Assembly (NCBI GenBank): GCA_030591565.1
Contig: JAUVAU010000021.1
Span: 1 to 37,865 of the forward strand
Length of the DNA: 37,865 bases
Direction of reading: 5' to 3'
From: Deltaproteobacteria bacterium
Lineage (GTDB): Bacteria > Desulfobacterota > Deferrisomatia > Deferrisomatales > BM512
The notes beneath the pieces were generated by a model. The model did no database searches, had not been told where the DNA came from, and saw nothing but the letters and a program-made list of their open reading frames with translations. The number at the start of each line of letters is the position of its first letter. The stretch's first letter is position 1. Of this stretch, positions 31,521-37,865 are shown piece by piece. Position numbers and translations under genes: made by a program.

Positions 31521-32474
31521 TCAGCCAAGAGCCATCCGGGCGAAGCCGAGAAGCATCGAACCCACAAGCCCTATCGCTATGTATGTTACCACAACTCTAG
31601 GCAAAAAAATCGCCGTAAGTGCGGCCATCGCCGGAATAGATGTAACCGGTCCGGCCATGAGGAATGCAAGGTCTGCGCCCACCGCTATACCCTTGGCTTG
31701 CAACCCCGCCAAAATGGGCACAACCGGTATCTGGTGCGCAGGCAGGGGCAGGGCAACTGCTGCCGCCGCCACCACCGAGCCGGGTCCTTTTACGCCGACC
31801 AGATTGGCTACCCAGTCGATCGGTACGTAAACGTGTATCGCCGCCTCCAGCACAATAGCCATCGCGACCCACATCCCCACAAACCCGCCCACATCGATGA
31901 AGCGGTCCACGAAGAAGCGGAACTTGCTCTCCCTGGGCACCACCGTCATCGTTTTCAGGCGCAGGCCGTTGTGGCAACCTATCTCATAGGCGCTTGCCAG
32001 CTGGCCGTTATCTTCATGTACTGGAGAAAGCTTGATAATGTTTCCAGAAAAATAGCCTGAACGCTCAAAAAACCATGTGATCATCCCCGCCGACATCCCT
32101 AAAAAGAGCGCTCCGCCCAGTTTCCACCACGCCAGATCGGCTCCAACGCCGCCCCAGGTAAGGAAAAACGAGGCAGGGTCCATTACCGGACTGGTTATCA
32201 GTAGCGCCATCAGGGGCGCCAGTGGCACGCCGGTGAGCGCCATGGGAATGACTATCGGGAGTATGCCGCAGGAGCAGAGCGGACTCAGCGCCCCGATAAG
32301 GGTAGCTGCCGGGATCGCCCATATCCCGAACTTGCCCACGAAACCGCGCACCTGGCGGTCCCACTGGAAGGTCTTTATCAGCGCGGCCAGCGTGATTCCC
32401 AAAAGGGTGAACCACCACATGCGCCCCGCCTCATACCAGATGACCTGGAAAAACTTCGCAAGATCGGGGCTCAC
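31521..32474 (-). CDS. SO_0444-family (DUF318-like) metal efflux permease
   Basis: A 317-residue inner-membrane protein with two bundles of about four helices each. The first bundle holds LSPLCSCGILPIVIPMALTG (C67 and C69) followed by LLITSPVMDPASFFLTWG; the second holds PLPAHQIPVVPILAGLQAKG and FLMAGPVTSIPAMAALTAIF. The CSCG motif and the GTPxAP-like repeat are the hallmarks of the permease family that includes the SO_0444 Cu/Zn efflux proteins and ArsP relatives. GTG start overlaps the TGA of the FmdE-like gene. As the last gene of the pseudo-AAA+ operon it gives the operon a transport role, probably of a soft metal or metalloid. Confidence 0.85.
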   Translation of the reverse strand: MSPDLAKFFQVIWYEAGRMWWFTLLGITLAALIKTFQWDRQVRGFVGKFGIWAIPAATLIGALSPLCSCGILPIVIPMALTGVPLAPLMALLITSPVMDPASFFLTWGGVGADLAWWKLGGALFLGMSAGMITWFFERSGYFSGNIIKLSPVHEDNGQLASAYEIGCHNGLRLKTMTVVPRESKFRFFVDRFIDVGGFVGMWVAMAIVLEAAIHVYVPIDWVANLVGVKGPGSVVAAAAVALPLPAHQIPVVPILAGLQAKGIAVGADLAFLMAGPVTSIPAMAALTAIFLPRVVVTYIAIGLVGSMLLGFARMALG

Positions 32475-32923
32475 GGCAGGATCTCCAGGGCCACTATCTT
32501 CTCTTCGTCCATGACTTCAAGGGCTTCAAGGACCTTTTCCCGCTCCTCCCGGCTACCACCGGCTCGCTTTATCTCGCCATACTTTTTGCCAAAGGCCAGC
32601 GCCTCTTCGGTGAGCGTCGCCCGCAGGAAGATGTTTTTGGCCTGGTTCTCAACTTCCAGCACGTGCAGCCCCTCGGGGCGTATCTCCAGGTTGCTGTTGC
32701 CCGGGGTCGTCCCCAACGCGGCCATTATGCCGTCGATGGCGCAGGTGGCGTGGCGATAGAGCGCTTTCAGGTCGTTGCCCTTTCTGTGGCGACCAACCCG
32801 TGAGGCTGCGGCGAGGCCAAGCCGTGCGCCCATTATCGACATGGGGCAGCGGTGGCCGTGGAGCCGCTCTAAAAATGCGAAGAACTCTTCCGCCTCAGAA
32901 GGCGTAGTGATGGGGGCAGTCAT
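32471..32923 (-). CDS. FmdE-like metal-binding protein
   Basis: A 150-residue protein with the FmdE (formylmethanofuran dehydrogenase subunit E-like, PF02663-type) core: LHGHRCPMSIMGARLGLAA with H22, H24 and C26, and HATCAIDGIMAALGTTPGNS with C61 and D64. The second family cysteine (GCTxGK) is replaced by GTT here, and the C-terminal zinc ribbon of full-length FmdE is absent. Despite the family name, no methanogenesis gene is near, so a stand-alone metal-binding role is likelier. It overlaps the AAA+ gene end by 29 bp and the permease start by 4 bp. Confidence 0.85.
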   Translation of the reverse strand: MTAPITTPSEAEEFFAFLERLHGHRCPMSIMGARLGLAAASRVGRHRKGNDLKALYRHATCAIDGIMAALGTTPGNSNLEIRPEGLHVLEVENQAKNIFLRATLTEEALAFGKKYGEIKRAGGSREEREKVLEALEVMDEEKIVALEILP

Positions 32924-33776
32924 TTTCCATTATCTCGTGGTAGACATCGACCATGTCGGGGGTGAGCCACGGTTCGATCTTTTTGAGCGCCGCTTCAAAA
33001 TCCTGGTGGCTGACCATATCATTATCGGCCTTGACCGCCTCCAGGGTGGCGCGCTTGCAAAGGCTCTCGGCATCCCAGCCCACGTAACCGGCGGTGAGTT
33101 CGGCGAGGTCCCTGGCGTTCACCGAGGGGTCGAGCTTGGGCATCTTTTTGAGGTAGATGTCCAGCATCCCCTCCCGGTCGATGGCGCGGGGGGGGTGGAC
33201 GAAGATCTTGCGGTTAAAACGCCTCTTTTCCTTGATTATCGCCTGGTCCACCGTGTCGATGCGGTAGCACGAACCCACCAGCATCACATCCTTGTGGCCC
33301 ATGATCCGGTCTATCTGGCGTATGAACAGCTCGCTGAGTTCCCTGTCGGCGAAGGTCGGGGGGATGCCCCTGAAGTTATCCTTGCCCCACTCGTAGGAGC
33401 AGCCGGCGCGGGGGCAGAGCCATTCGGTGTCGGAGATGAAGAGGACGCAGGGCGCTTCGTGAATCGCGTCGTCAAAGGCGTTCACCATCTGCTCGGGCTT
33501 CCCAAGCATCTCCTGGCCCGAGATGTAGACGAAGCCCACGCCAGCGTCGGTGGCGGCGGCCTCGGCCAGCATGGTGATGCCCACCCCCAGCGGTCCCCAC
33601 AACATTACGCCTGCGGGTATCCCCAGGCCCAGGGCTTCCATCTGCTCGGGTTTTTTAAGGGGAAGTGAGACCATATCGCGCACCAACTCCTTTACTTCGG
33701 CGAATCCCCCGATATCATCCCAGGTAAGGAGCGGTTTGCGTACCTCGTAGAATATTTTATCAAGCTTGCGGTGCAT
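32895..33776 (-). CDS. AAA+ protein of the Cdc48/FtsH type with inactivated nucleotide site (pseudo-ATPase)
   Basis: A 293-residue single AAA+ module. The lead LTWDDIGGFAEVKELVRDMV and PAGVMLWGPLGV are typical of Cdc48/VAT/FtsH-type AAA domains. However, Walker A reads GPLGVGIT (residues 61-68), with Ile in place of the essential Lys, confirmed on the DNA as ATC. Walker B reads VLFISDTEW (111-119) in place of hhhhDE, and sensor-1 Asn is replaced (VGSCYRID). Arg-finger-like residues (KRRFNR, 184-189) and the lid helices (AELTAGYVGWDAESLCKRA) remain. There is no N-domain or protease. It heads a coupled operon with FmdE and the permease, and is divergent from Hsp20. Confidence 0.9.
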   Translation of the reverse strand: MHRKLDKIFYEVRKPLLTWDDIGGFAEVKELVRDMVSLPLKKPEQMEALGLGIPAGVMLWGPLGVGITMLAEAAATDAGVGFVYISGQEMLGKPEQMVNAFDDAIHEAPCVLFISDTEWLCPRAGCSYEWGKDNFRGIPPTFADRELSELFIRQIDRIMGHKDVMLVGSCYRIDTVDQAIIKEKRRFNRKIFVHPPRAIDREGMLDIYLKKMPKLDPSVNARDLAELTAGYVGWDAESLCKRATLEAVKADNDMVSHQDFEAALKKIEPWLTPDMVDVYHEIMENDCPHHYAF

Positions 33777-33886
33777 GATTCCTCGATTTTCATTTGGGGT
33801 TTTATTGTGCGATTATATACGAGTATGCCACGAAAGGTTACAAGCAAACCTCGTGCCTTGAAGGTGGGCGGGTAAGGAGTATCGCA

Positions 33887-34357
33887 ATGGGTAGGGGCTT
33901 CGACGACGAATTGACGGACAAAGATTTATTGCAACTCCTCGGTCTGAGAGAGCGGATGAACAGGCTCTTTGACGAGCAGCAGCTCCACCTTGGTTCGGCG
34001 GCAACCGGCCCGGCCATGAACTGGACGCCCCCGGTGGACATAGTGGACGCAGGGAACAAATTCATCCTCACCGCCGAACTCCCCGGAGTGGATGAAGAGG
34101 CCGTGGACCTTGAGCTGGTCGGCGATTCGCTGATCCTCAAGGGCGAGCGCCCCCCCCACGTGACCGGCACCAATAGTTGCTACCATCGCATCGAGCGGCC
34201 CGAAGGCCCCTTTCGCCGCACCTTCACGCTGCCCGCCGGGGTGGACGCCTCGGCCATAAGCGCCGAGCTAAAGGATGGCGTGCTCGAAGTCCACCTCCCC
34301 AAGACCCCCTCGGAGGGCGACGGGGCGAAGGAGGTAGACGTGGAGATCGAAAGATGA
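33887..34357 (+). CDS. Small heat shock protein, Hsp20/alpha-crystallin family
   Basis: ATP-independent holdase of 156 residues. An N-terminal helical arm (RERMNRLFDE) precedes the alpha-crystallin domain from WTPPVDIVDAGNKFILTAEL through DLELVGDSLILKGERP, RPEGPFRRTFTLPAGVD to AELKDGVLEVHLPK, the G-x-L-E-V/I-x-L-P signature. ATG 33887 is set by TAAGGAG 8 nt upstream; the longer reading from 33794 would add 31 unrelated residues. Neither a CIRCE element nor a clear sigma-32 promoter was seen. It is divergent from the pseudo-AAA+ gene across 110 bp, an arrangement that suggests shared regulation. Confidence 0.93.
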   Translation: MGRGFDDELTDKDLLQLLGLRERMNRLFDEQQLHLGSAATGPAMNWTPPVDIVDAGNKFILTAELPGVDEEAVDLELVGDSLILKGERPPHVTGTNSCYHRIERPEGPFRRTFTLPAGVDASAISAELKDGVLEVHLPKTPSEGDGAKEVDVEIER

Positions 34358-34380
34358 CCAGCCGAAATTCCGTCAAGCCA

Positions 34381-34398
34381 GCAGGCCAGATGGCCTGC
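34381..34398. other. Inverted repeat between hsp20 and the amidotransferase gene
   Basis: GCAGGCCA-GA-TGGCCTGC is a perfect 8-bp stem with a 2-nt gap, 24 bp after the Hsp20 stop. No T-run follows, so it could be a weak terminator or a processing hairpin. Confidence 0.5.
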
Positions 34399-34418
34399 CA
34401 TTTCAAGATAGTCAGCCC

Positions 34419-35111
34419 ATGAATATCCATTACCTTCAACACGTACCCTTCGAGGGGCTTGGCGCCATTGCCCAGTGGGCCGCCGAGCGCGGACACAGCG
34501 TGACCCGTACGCGACTTTTCAATGATGACTTGCTCCCGGCGGTGGATGAAGTGGACATGCTCATCGTCATGGGCGGGCCGATGGGAGTCCATGATGGGGA
34601 AGAGCACCCTTGGCTGGCCGAAGAGAAGCGGTGCGTTCGCGAGTTTGTGGAAGCGGGCAAGCCGGTCCTGGGGATTTGCCTGGGGGCGCAGCTGATCGCC
34701 GCTGCCCTGGGCGCCAGGGTCTACAAGACCCCCTTCAAGGAGATCGGCTGGTTCCGCCTTGAATTGACGAAGGAGGGCACCGCCTCGCCGTTGGCCGGAC
34801 TTTCCGACATTGGCGCAGTCTTCCACTGGCATGGCGAAACCTATGACCTGCCCGAGGGCGCGGTGCTCCTCGCGAGCAGCGAGGGGTGCGTAAACCAGGC
34901 CTTCTCCATCAACGACAAAGTCGTCGGCCTCCAGTTCCACATCGAGATGGGGCGAGAAGAGATAGCCGCCATAGTCGAGAACTGCCCCGATGACATTACA
35001 CAGGGCAAATACGTCCAGTCCCCCGACGAGATGACGTCGGTCTCCTCCCAGACTTGCCGCAAACTCAAAGCCGTGCTTTTTGATCTGCTGGATCACTTGG
35101 TAGCACAATAA
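34419..35111 (+). CDS. Class I glutamine amidotransferase-like protein
   Basis: A 230-residue protein of the GMP-synthase-like GATase1 group. The nucleophile elbow is LGICLGAQLIAAALG with C87, and the catalytic His/Glu pair is H174 and E176 in LQFHIEM. The oxyanion region reads VMGGPMGVHDGEEHPWLAEE. All three catalytic residues are present, so hydrolysis of glutamine or a gamma-glutamyl amide is likely. There is no fused synthetase domain, and no partner synthetase is adjacent. It follows hsp20 on the same strand at 61 bp and may share its transcript. Confidence 0.92.
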   Translation: MNIHYLQHVPFEGLGAIAQWAAERGHSVTRTRLFNDDLLPAVDEVDMLIVMGGPMGVHDGEEHPWLAEEKRCVREFVEAGKPVLGICLGAQLIAAALGARVYKTPFKEIGWFRLELTKEGTASPLAGLSDIGAVFHWHGETYDLPEGAVLLASSEGCVNQAFSINDKVVGLQFHIEMGREEIAAIVENCPDDITQGKYVQSPDEMTSVSSQTCRKLKAVLFDLLDHLVAQ

Positions 35112-35132
35112 CGGGCTTTGGCTTTAGTCCGC

Positions 35133-35343
35133 CTGCCTGCGTCGCTTGCTCGTGGGCTTCGGCTTTTTACGACTGCCTGCGTCGCGTGCTCGCTCACACC
35201 CTTCGGCATAGTAAACCTATTGCCTCGGTCGTTCGCTTGTGCGTCTCCTTGCCAGCCGAAAAAATCCTTTGCCCATTGGTAAGAGCTACTGCCTCGGCTG
35301 TTCACTTGCGCGTCTCCTTACCAGCCGAAAAAATCCTTTGCCC
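35133..35343. repeat. Cluster of four degenerate direct repeats
   Basis: Two near-identical 20-mers (CTGCCTGCGTCGCTTGCTCG at 35133 and one-mismatch copy at 35173, period 40) are followed by two longer related units (TGCCTCGG... at 35221 and 35290, period 69, each ending in CCAGCCGAAAAAATCCTTTG). They fill the gap between the amidotransferase gene and the Rhs islet. No coding or CRISPR character; probably duplications at the islet boundary. Confidence 0.75.
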
Positions 35344-35366
35344 TTGGGGCGGAAACAAAATGTTAA

Positions 35367-35558
35367 AATGCGAGCCCTGACCCCCAATCTTTCCCTGACG
35401 GAGTTCTGTGGGGTTTGGAAACAGGAGAATCTCTTGGTAACCAAATACGTAATGAAATTGATGAAAGAAATGATATTATAAATGATGTAACAGGTAACAG
35501 CTATCCAAGTCCTAGCAACCCAAATCCGAGCGACCCAAATCCATGCAACACGGACTAA
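35367..35558 (+). pseudogene. Displaced Rhs C-terminal tail 1 (no core, no start codon)
   Basis: A 63-codon open frame after an in-frame TAA (35364-35366), with no ATG or GTG near its start. It reads NASPDPQSFPDGVLWGLETG and then ESLGNQIRNEIDERNDII, ending in a Pro/Asn/Ser-rich tail with a late Cys (PSPSNPNPSDPNPCNTD). It begins with Asn-Ala, exactly the residues that follow the DPLGL boundary in the second Rhs fragment 730 bp downstream (DPLGLNA). So it looks like a C-terminal tail cut off at the Rhs core junction. The small membrane protein gene follows 11 bp after its stop. Confidence 0.6.
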
Positions 35559-35569
35559 CGGAGTATAAA

Positions 35570-35872
35570 ATGATTAGCCTTACTGCTTCTGAGTTAAAAA
35601 CAATAAAACATATACAGCATATCAAAAAGTCAAAACAAGTATTAGTGGTATTGTCGTATGTCTCTATAGTCTTTGGTTTAGGTTTATTTGGACTTTCCTT
35701 TTACTTAGAAAAAGAGGCAGGTTTGTATGCTAGTGCCTTTGCTTTTTTTGCTGGTTTATATCTCCTCAGGTACACATCAATGATGTGTAAAGTTTTTGAG
35801 CTGATAAACAATCATATAGATTTAAATGAAGAGTGTGGGGAAGTAATACTTAATTCAGGTGGGGAGTCTTAG
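35570..35872 (+). CDS. Two-helix membrane protein, candidate partner of Rhs tail 1
   Basis: Not recognised. A 100-residue protein with a basic N-terminal stretch (KTIKHIQHIKKSKQ), two hydrophobic helices (VLVVLSYVSIVFGLGLFGLS and a second around LYASAFAFFAGLYLL), and a charged C-terminus. ATG 35570 has ACGGAG 6 nt upstream. It is strongly AT-rich, unlike the chromosome around it. The C-terminal end (NSGGES) runs into the truncated Rhs fragment and overlaps it by 14 bp, so its last residues may be a fusion product. Position directly behind an Rhs tail is where immunity genes are found. Confidence 0.65.
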   Translation: MISLTASELKTIKHIQHIKKSKQVLVVLSYVSIVFGLGLFGLSFYLEKEAGLYASAFAFFAGLYLLRYTSMMCKVFELINNHIDLNEECGEVILNSGGES

Positions 35873-36506
35873 GGCGGTGGTGGATACGACTGGAGTAGTC
35901 GTGAAACAAATCGAATATGATACCTTCGGGAATGTGCTGTCTGACTCGAATCCATCATTTGAAGTTCCTTTCGGTTTTGCTGGAGGACTCCATGACAGAG
36001 ATACCGGCTTAGTCAGATTCGGTTTCCGCGATTACGATCCCACCATAGGCCGTTGGACCGCCAAAGACCCGATTGATTTCGCTGGTGGAGATATTAGTCT
36101 GTACAACTACGTCCTTGGCGATCCGGTGAATTTCATTGATCCGCTGGGATTGAATGCAATTCATGTTTTTCTCAATAATTTGACAACTGCATCTAGTATT
36201 GCTTCTGCTACTTCAGTTGCTACCTTAACTCCCCAAGGTCAAATTGCTGGACTTATTTTTGGGGGAATTGGACTTCTCGCTAATAGTATAGATGTATATT
36301 TATACTCTGATGACCCGGCCTTAGATGCCGCAGTTATAATTATTAAAATGCCCCTACCAAGCAATGGTCTACTCCCAGATATGGTTGATGACCTGATGAT
36401 TGACTACAGCATTGATCGTTACAAGGATAGCCGCAACAATAATGAACTCGGCAGTCCTGGCAGCCCTGGCAGTCCTGGTGGCCCTAACAACGGTGGATGC
36501 CAATGA
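35859..36506 (+). CDS. Orphan Rhs core tip with C-terminal region 2
   Basis: A 215-residue fragment of an Rhs/YD-repeat protein. Residues 2-98 are the end of the Rhs core: GSLRAVVDTTGVVVKQIEYD, FGNVL, FAGGLHDRDTGLVRFGFRDY, DPTIGRWTAKDPIDFAGGD, and LYNYVLGDPVNFIDPLGL. Everything upstream (signal, YD repeats) is missing; the match starts at GSLRAVVD, where DHLGSLRAVVD is usual. Residues 99-215 are the variable tail, with Gly-rich hydrophobic helices (GQIAGLIFGGIGLLANSIDV), an Asp-rich segment, and a Gly/Ser/Pro tail ending in Cys-Gln. The GTG start has no convincing ribosome site, so independent expression is doubtful. Confidence 0.8.
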   Translation: MGSLRAVVDTTGVVVKQIEYDTFGNVLSDSNPSFEVPFGFAGGLHDRDTGLVRFGFRDYDPTIGRWTAKDPIDFAGGDISLYNYVLGDPVNFIDPLGLNAIHVFLNNLTTASSIASATSVATLTPQGQIAGLIFGGIGLLANSIDVYLYSDDPALDAAVIIIKMPLPSNGLLPDMVDDLMIDYSIDRYKDSRNNNELGSPGSPGSPGGPNNGGCQ

Positions 36507-36652
36507 AAACTACGGTAATGATAATTGGAACTGTATTGTCACTTGGTGCTCTGGCGCTAATGCGTGCAGATATAGCTGCATGGGTGAGATGGCTATCGAT
36601 GATAGCCTTTATAGTTGGTCTTTGGGTTATTAACAAAGGAATGCAAAGGTAA
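36503..36652 (+). CDS. 49-residue two-helix membrane protein, candidate partner of Rhs tail 2
   Basis: A short ORF whose ATG overlaps the TGA of the Rhs fragment (ATGA). It reads MKTTVMIIGTVLSLGALALM, then a loop RADIAAWVRW, then a second hydrophobic stretch LSMIAFIVGLWVINKGMQR. The first helix could alternatively be a signal anchor. The stop overlap is the standard spacing for translational coupling, as seen for toxin-immunity pairs. It is not homologous by eye to the 100-residue protein upstream, but shares position and topology. Too short to assign by family. Confidence 0.6.
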   Translation: MKTTVMIIGTVLSLGALALMRADIAAWVRWLSMIAFIVGLWVINKGMQR

Positions 36653-37073
36653 TAGTTAGGAGAGTTCGCAAGGATAGGGGGAGGCCTTTACTTTTAGGGA
36701 AGGAGAGATCATGGGGGGTGATATTAAATCAGGCTCATGCTGTCCGAGGCGAAGCCGAGTTCATGACCCGTTCCAATGCAGTTGACTCACCCTTCCCCGT
36801 CCAAGCGGAGCAGTTCAGCTCGCAGGATCAGGAGGTCATACTTTATAGCGAGCGTCACGCGAGCGGCTTTATGACCTCCCCAGAGAGATGAACGATCAGC
36901 GCAGCTTGTGGGGCGTCCGGGGATTAAAGTGGGTGGGACGAGCCACCCCTTTTACCGCTCCAGCCCTCGAAGAGGGAGAGCGGAAGCAGTTAAATACCAT
37001 AAACCCAATCCAATCAAAAAAAGGCCACGCGCCCAGCGTAAAAGCCCAGCGGCGAGCGCCTCCCCTGCGCGAC
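36653..37073. other. Gene-free stretch between the Rhs islet and pldA
   Basis: No convincing gene. A 24-codon ORF at about 36712 has an AAGGAG site but no other support. The stretch contains the inverted repeat at 36831-36879. The pldA gene ends at 37074, and a weak GC-rich hairpin before seven T residues (minus strand, about 37015-37060) may be its terminator. Confidence 0.5.
36831..36879. repeat. Perfect 10-bp inverted repeat with 29-bp loop
   Basis: GGAGGTCATA (36831-36840) and TATGACCTCC (36870-36879) are exact inverted arms. The loop has a GCGAGCG direct repeat. It lies in the spacer after the Rhs islet; a recombination boundary or an RNA hairpin are options. Confidence 0.65.
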
Positions 37074-37865
37074 TCAGCGCCAAGCCCAATCATTAATCAT
37101 GATCCCCGCTCCCACCCGGGCGTTGGGGTGGTCGTAGTCGAGCAGACTCTCGCCGTAGCCGTTGAAGTACTGCACGTAGCCTCTCATGCCGTTTAAAAAC
37201 CCTATGGGCATGGACCAGCCCAGCTCGATCGCCCCCTTGTTGCCTGTGGTGCGCAGGTTGTTGCGCCACATCATCGAGTAGACCTGATTGTCCAGCCACT
37301 CAATGTCCGTTCTCAGATTGTAAGCCGCTCTTAGCTCTCCGTAACCGTAGTACTTCTCGATATTCTTGTTGTCATCGTCTTCACTGTTCTCGGGGAAGCG
37401 GTACCATGCCTTGAGGTCAACCTTCAGGTCGGGGCGCTCGACACCAACGGAGGCATAGAGGCGGTTCCAGCTGCGCGACAGCGGACCAAGCCCCTGGCCG
37501 TTGGATTGATGCACAAAGCCCAGAGTCAACCCACTGAGCTTGAGGTCGAGAAACAGAGGCCAATCGGGGGCGTAGATGACAAACCCCTCAGGCTCGTAAT
37601 TGGTGTCGCGAAAAGGTGCGGAGTCGTCACGGAAGGTCTGCCAAAGGGATATCTGCGTATAGGCCACGTAGAGGGAAATGGGCACCCCGCCTATATTCTC
37701 ACGGATCGGGAATTTGAAACTCAGCTGGAACTTGGTCTCGTCGTAATCCAGATCGCGGCCGCCGGGGTCATTCATCTTCCACGGCTCGTTATTCGGGTGC
37801 CAATTGTAAGTGTAGAGGAAGTAATTCGGGCGGTATGGCATCACCGTCATGAAGGAGCTGTCCTC
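37074..37865 (-). CDS. pldA: Outer-membrane phospholipase A (5' end beyond window)
   Basis: OMPLA, a beta-barrel Ser/His/Asn hydrolase that removes misplaced phospholipids from the outer leaflet. The visible 263 residues match the family closely: YRPNYFLYTYNWHPNNEP, DETKFQLSFKFPI, YVAYTQISLWQTF, SAPFRDTNYEPEGFV. The catalytic His and Ser are in GFVHQSNGQG and the catalytic Asn in SRSWNRLYA. The C-terminal strand GYGESLLDYDHPNARVGAGI then MINDWAWR is intact. The reading frame is open to the right edge; only the N-terminus with signal peptide is missing. Calcium-site residues around the catalytic Ser are in place. It shows the cell has an asymmetric LPS-type outer membrane. Confidence 0.97.
   Translation of the reverse strand, partial: EDSSFMTVMPYRPNYFLYTYNWHPNNEPWKMNDPGGRDLDYDETKFQLSFKFPIRENIGGVPISLYVAYTQISLWQTFRDDSAPFRDTNYEPEGFVIYAPDWPLFLDLKLSGLTLGFVHQSNGQGLGPLSRSWNRLYASVGVERPDLKVDLKAWYRFPENSEDDDNKNIEKYYGYGELRAAYNLRTDIEWLDNQVYSMMWRNNLRTTGNKGAIELGWSMPIGFLNGMRGYVQYFNGYGESLLDYDHPNARVGAGIMINDWAWR

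Noticed and set aside
30479-31600. 373-codon plus-strand frame opposite the FG-GAP gene
   Set aside because: Val/Gly-rich repeats mirror the DxDxDG calcium repeats of the real gene; it is a shadow.
32471-32923. Role of the FmdE-like protein in methanogenesis or formate metabolism
   Set aside because: No formylmethanofuran dehydrogenase or C1 genes nearby, and the zinc-ribbon part of FmdE is missing.
33777-33886. CIRCE or sigma-32 promoter between the AAA+ and hsp20 genes
   Set aside because: Searched by eye for TTAGCACTC-N9-GAGTGCTAA and CTTGAA/CCCCAT spacing; no acceptable match.
35133-35343. CRISPR-like array
   Set aside because: Only two pairs of unequal, degenerate repeats with different periods and no uniform spacers or cas genes.
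36712-36786. 24-codon ORF with an AAGGAG site after the Rhs islet
   Set aside because: Too short, no hydrophobic or other pattern, not behind a gene; chance is likely.

Overview
The window comes from a GC-rich (roughly 60%) Gram-negative chromosome. Outer-membrane proteins are visible (phospholipase A PldA, two TolC-type channels, a PorV-like beta-barrel), with DksA, DprA-TopA, PriA and DinB as housekeeping markers. Codon use, a B12/radical-SAM enzyme, an FmdE-like protein and multi-domain surface lipoproteins suggest a deltaproteobacterial-type lineage; I infer this and cannot fix a taxon. No rRNA, tRNA or CRISPR array was seen.

Layout. (1) 1-5821, minus strand: dksA, a secreted protein of unknown function, priA, dprA and the start of topA (cut by the left edge). 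(2) 5923-6780: a lone outer-membrane barrel gene. (3) 6911-16333, plus strand: a heavy-metal (Cu/Ag-type) RND efflux cluster holding a small Cys-containing secreted protein, two tandem TolC-like channels, a CusB-like adaptor with metal-binding N-terminal motifs, a large CusA-like pump, a PII-like regulator and a Met-rich periplasmic protein. (4) 16364-20579, minus: OYE-type oxidoreductase, RarD permease, moaC, a secreted protein and a methyltransferase. (5) 20942-23489, plus: B12/radical-SAM enzyme plus inositol monophosphatase family protein. (6) 23492-26221, minus: membrane protein, dinB, cysK. (7) 26387-31426, minus: a four-gene exported-protein operon (FG-GAP/ASPIC propeller protein, modular lipoprotein, beta-helix plus PQQ-like propeller lipoprotein, mini substrate-binding protein). 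(8) 31521-33776, minus: a translationally coupled operon of an AAA+ protein with a destroyed Walker A/B, an FmdE-like protein and an SO_0444-type permease. (9) 33887-35111, plus: Hsp20 and a class I glutamine amidotransferase. (10) 35112-36660: an AT-rich accessory islet of displaced Rhs C-terminal tails, each followed by a small two-helix membrane protein. (11) pldA, minus, running off the right edge.

The most unusual items are: a dispersed MITE-like repeat with 19-bp imperfect terminal inverted repeats, in three copies sitting downstream of priA, dksA and moaC, plus a divergent all-palindromic fourth copy; the pseudo-AAA+/FmdE/permease operon; the Rhs tail/membrane-protein pairs, including an unlisted 49-residue ORF overlapping the second Rhs stop codon; and a strong intrinsic terminator that also encodes the signal peptide of the next lipoprotein.
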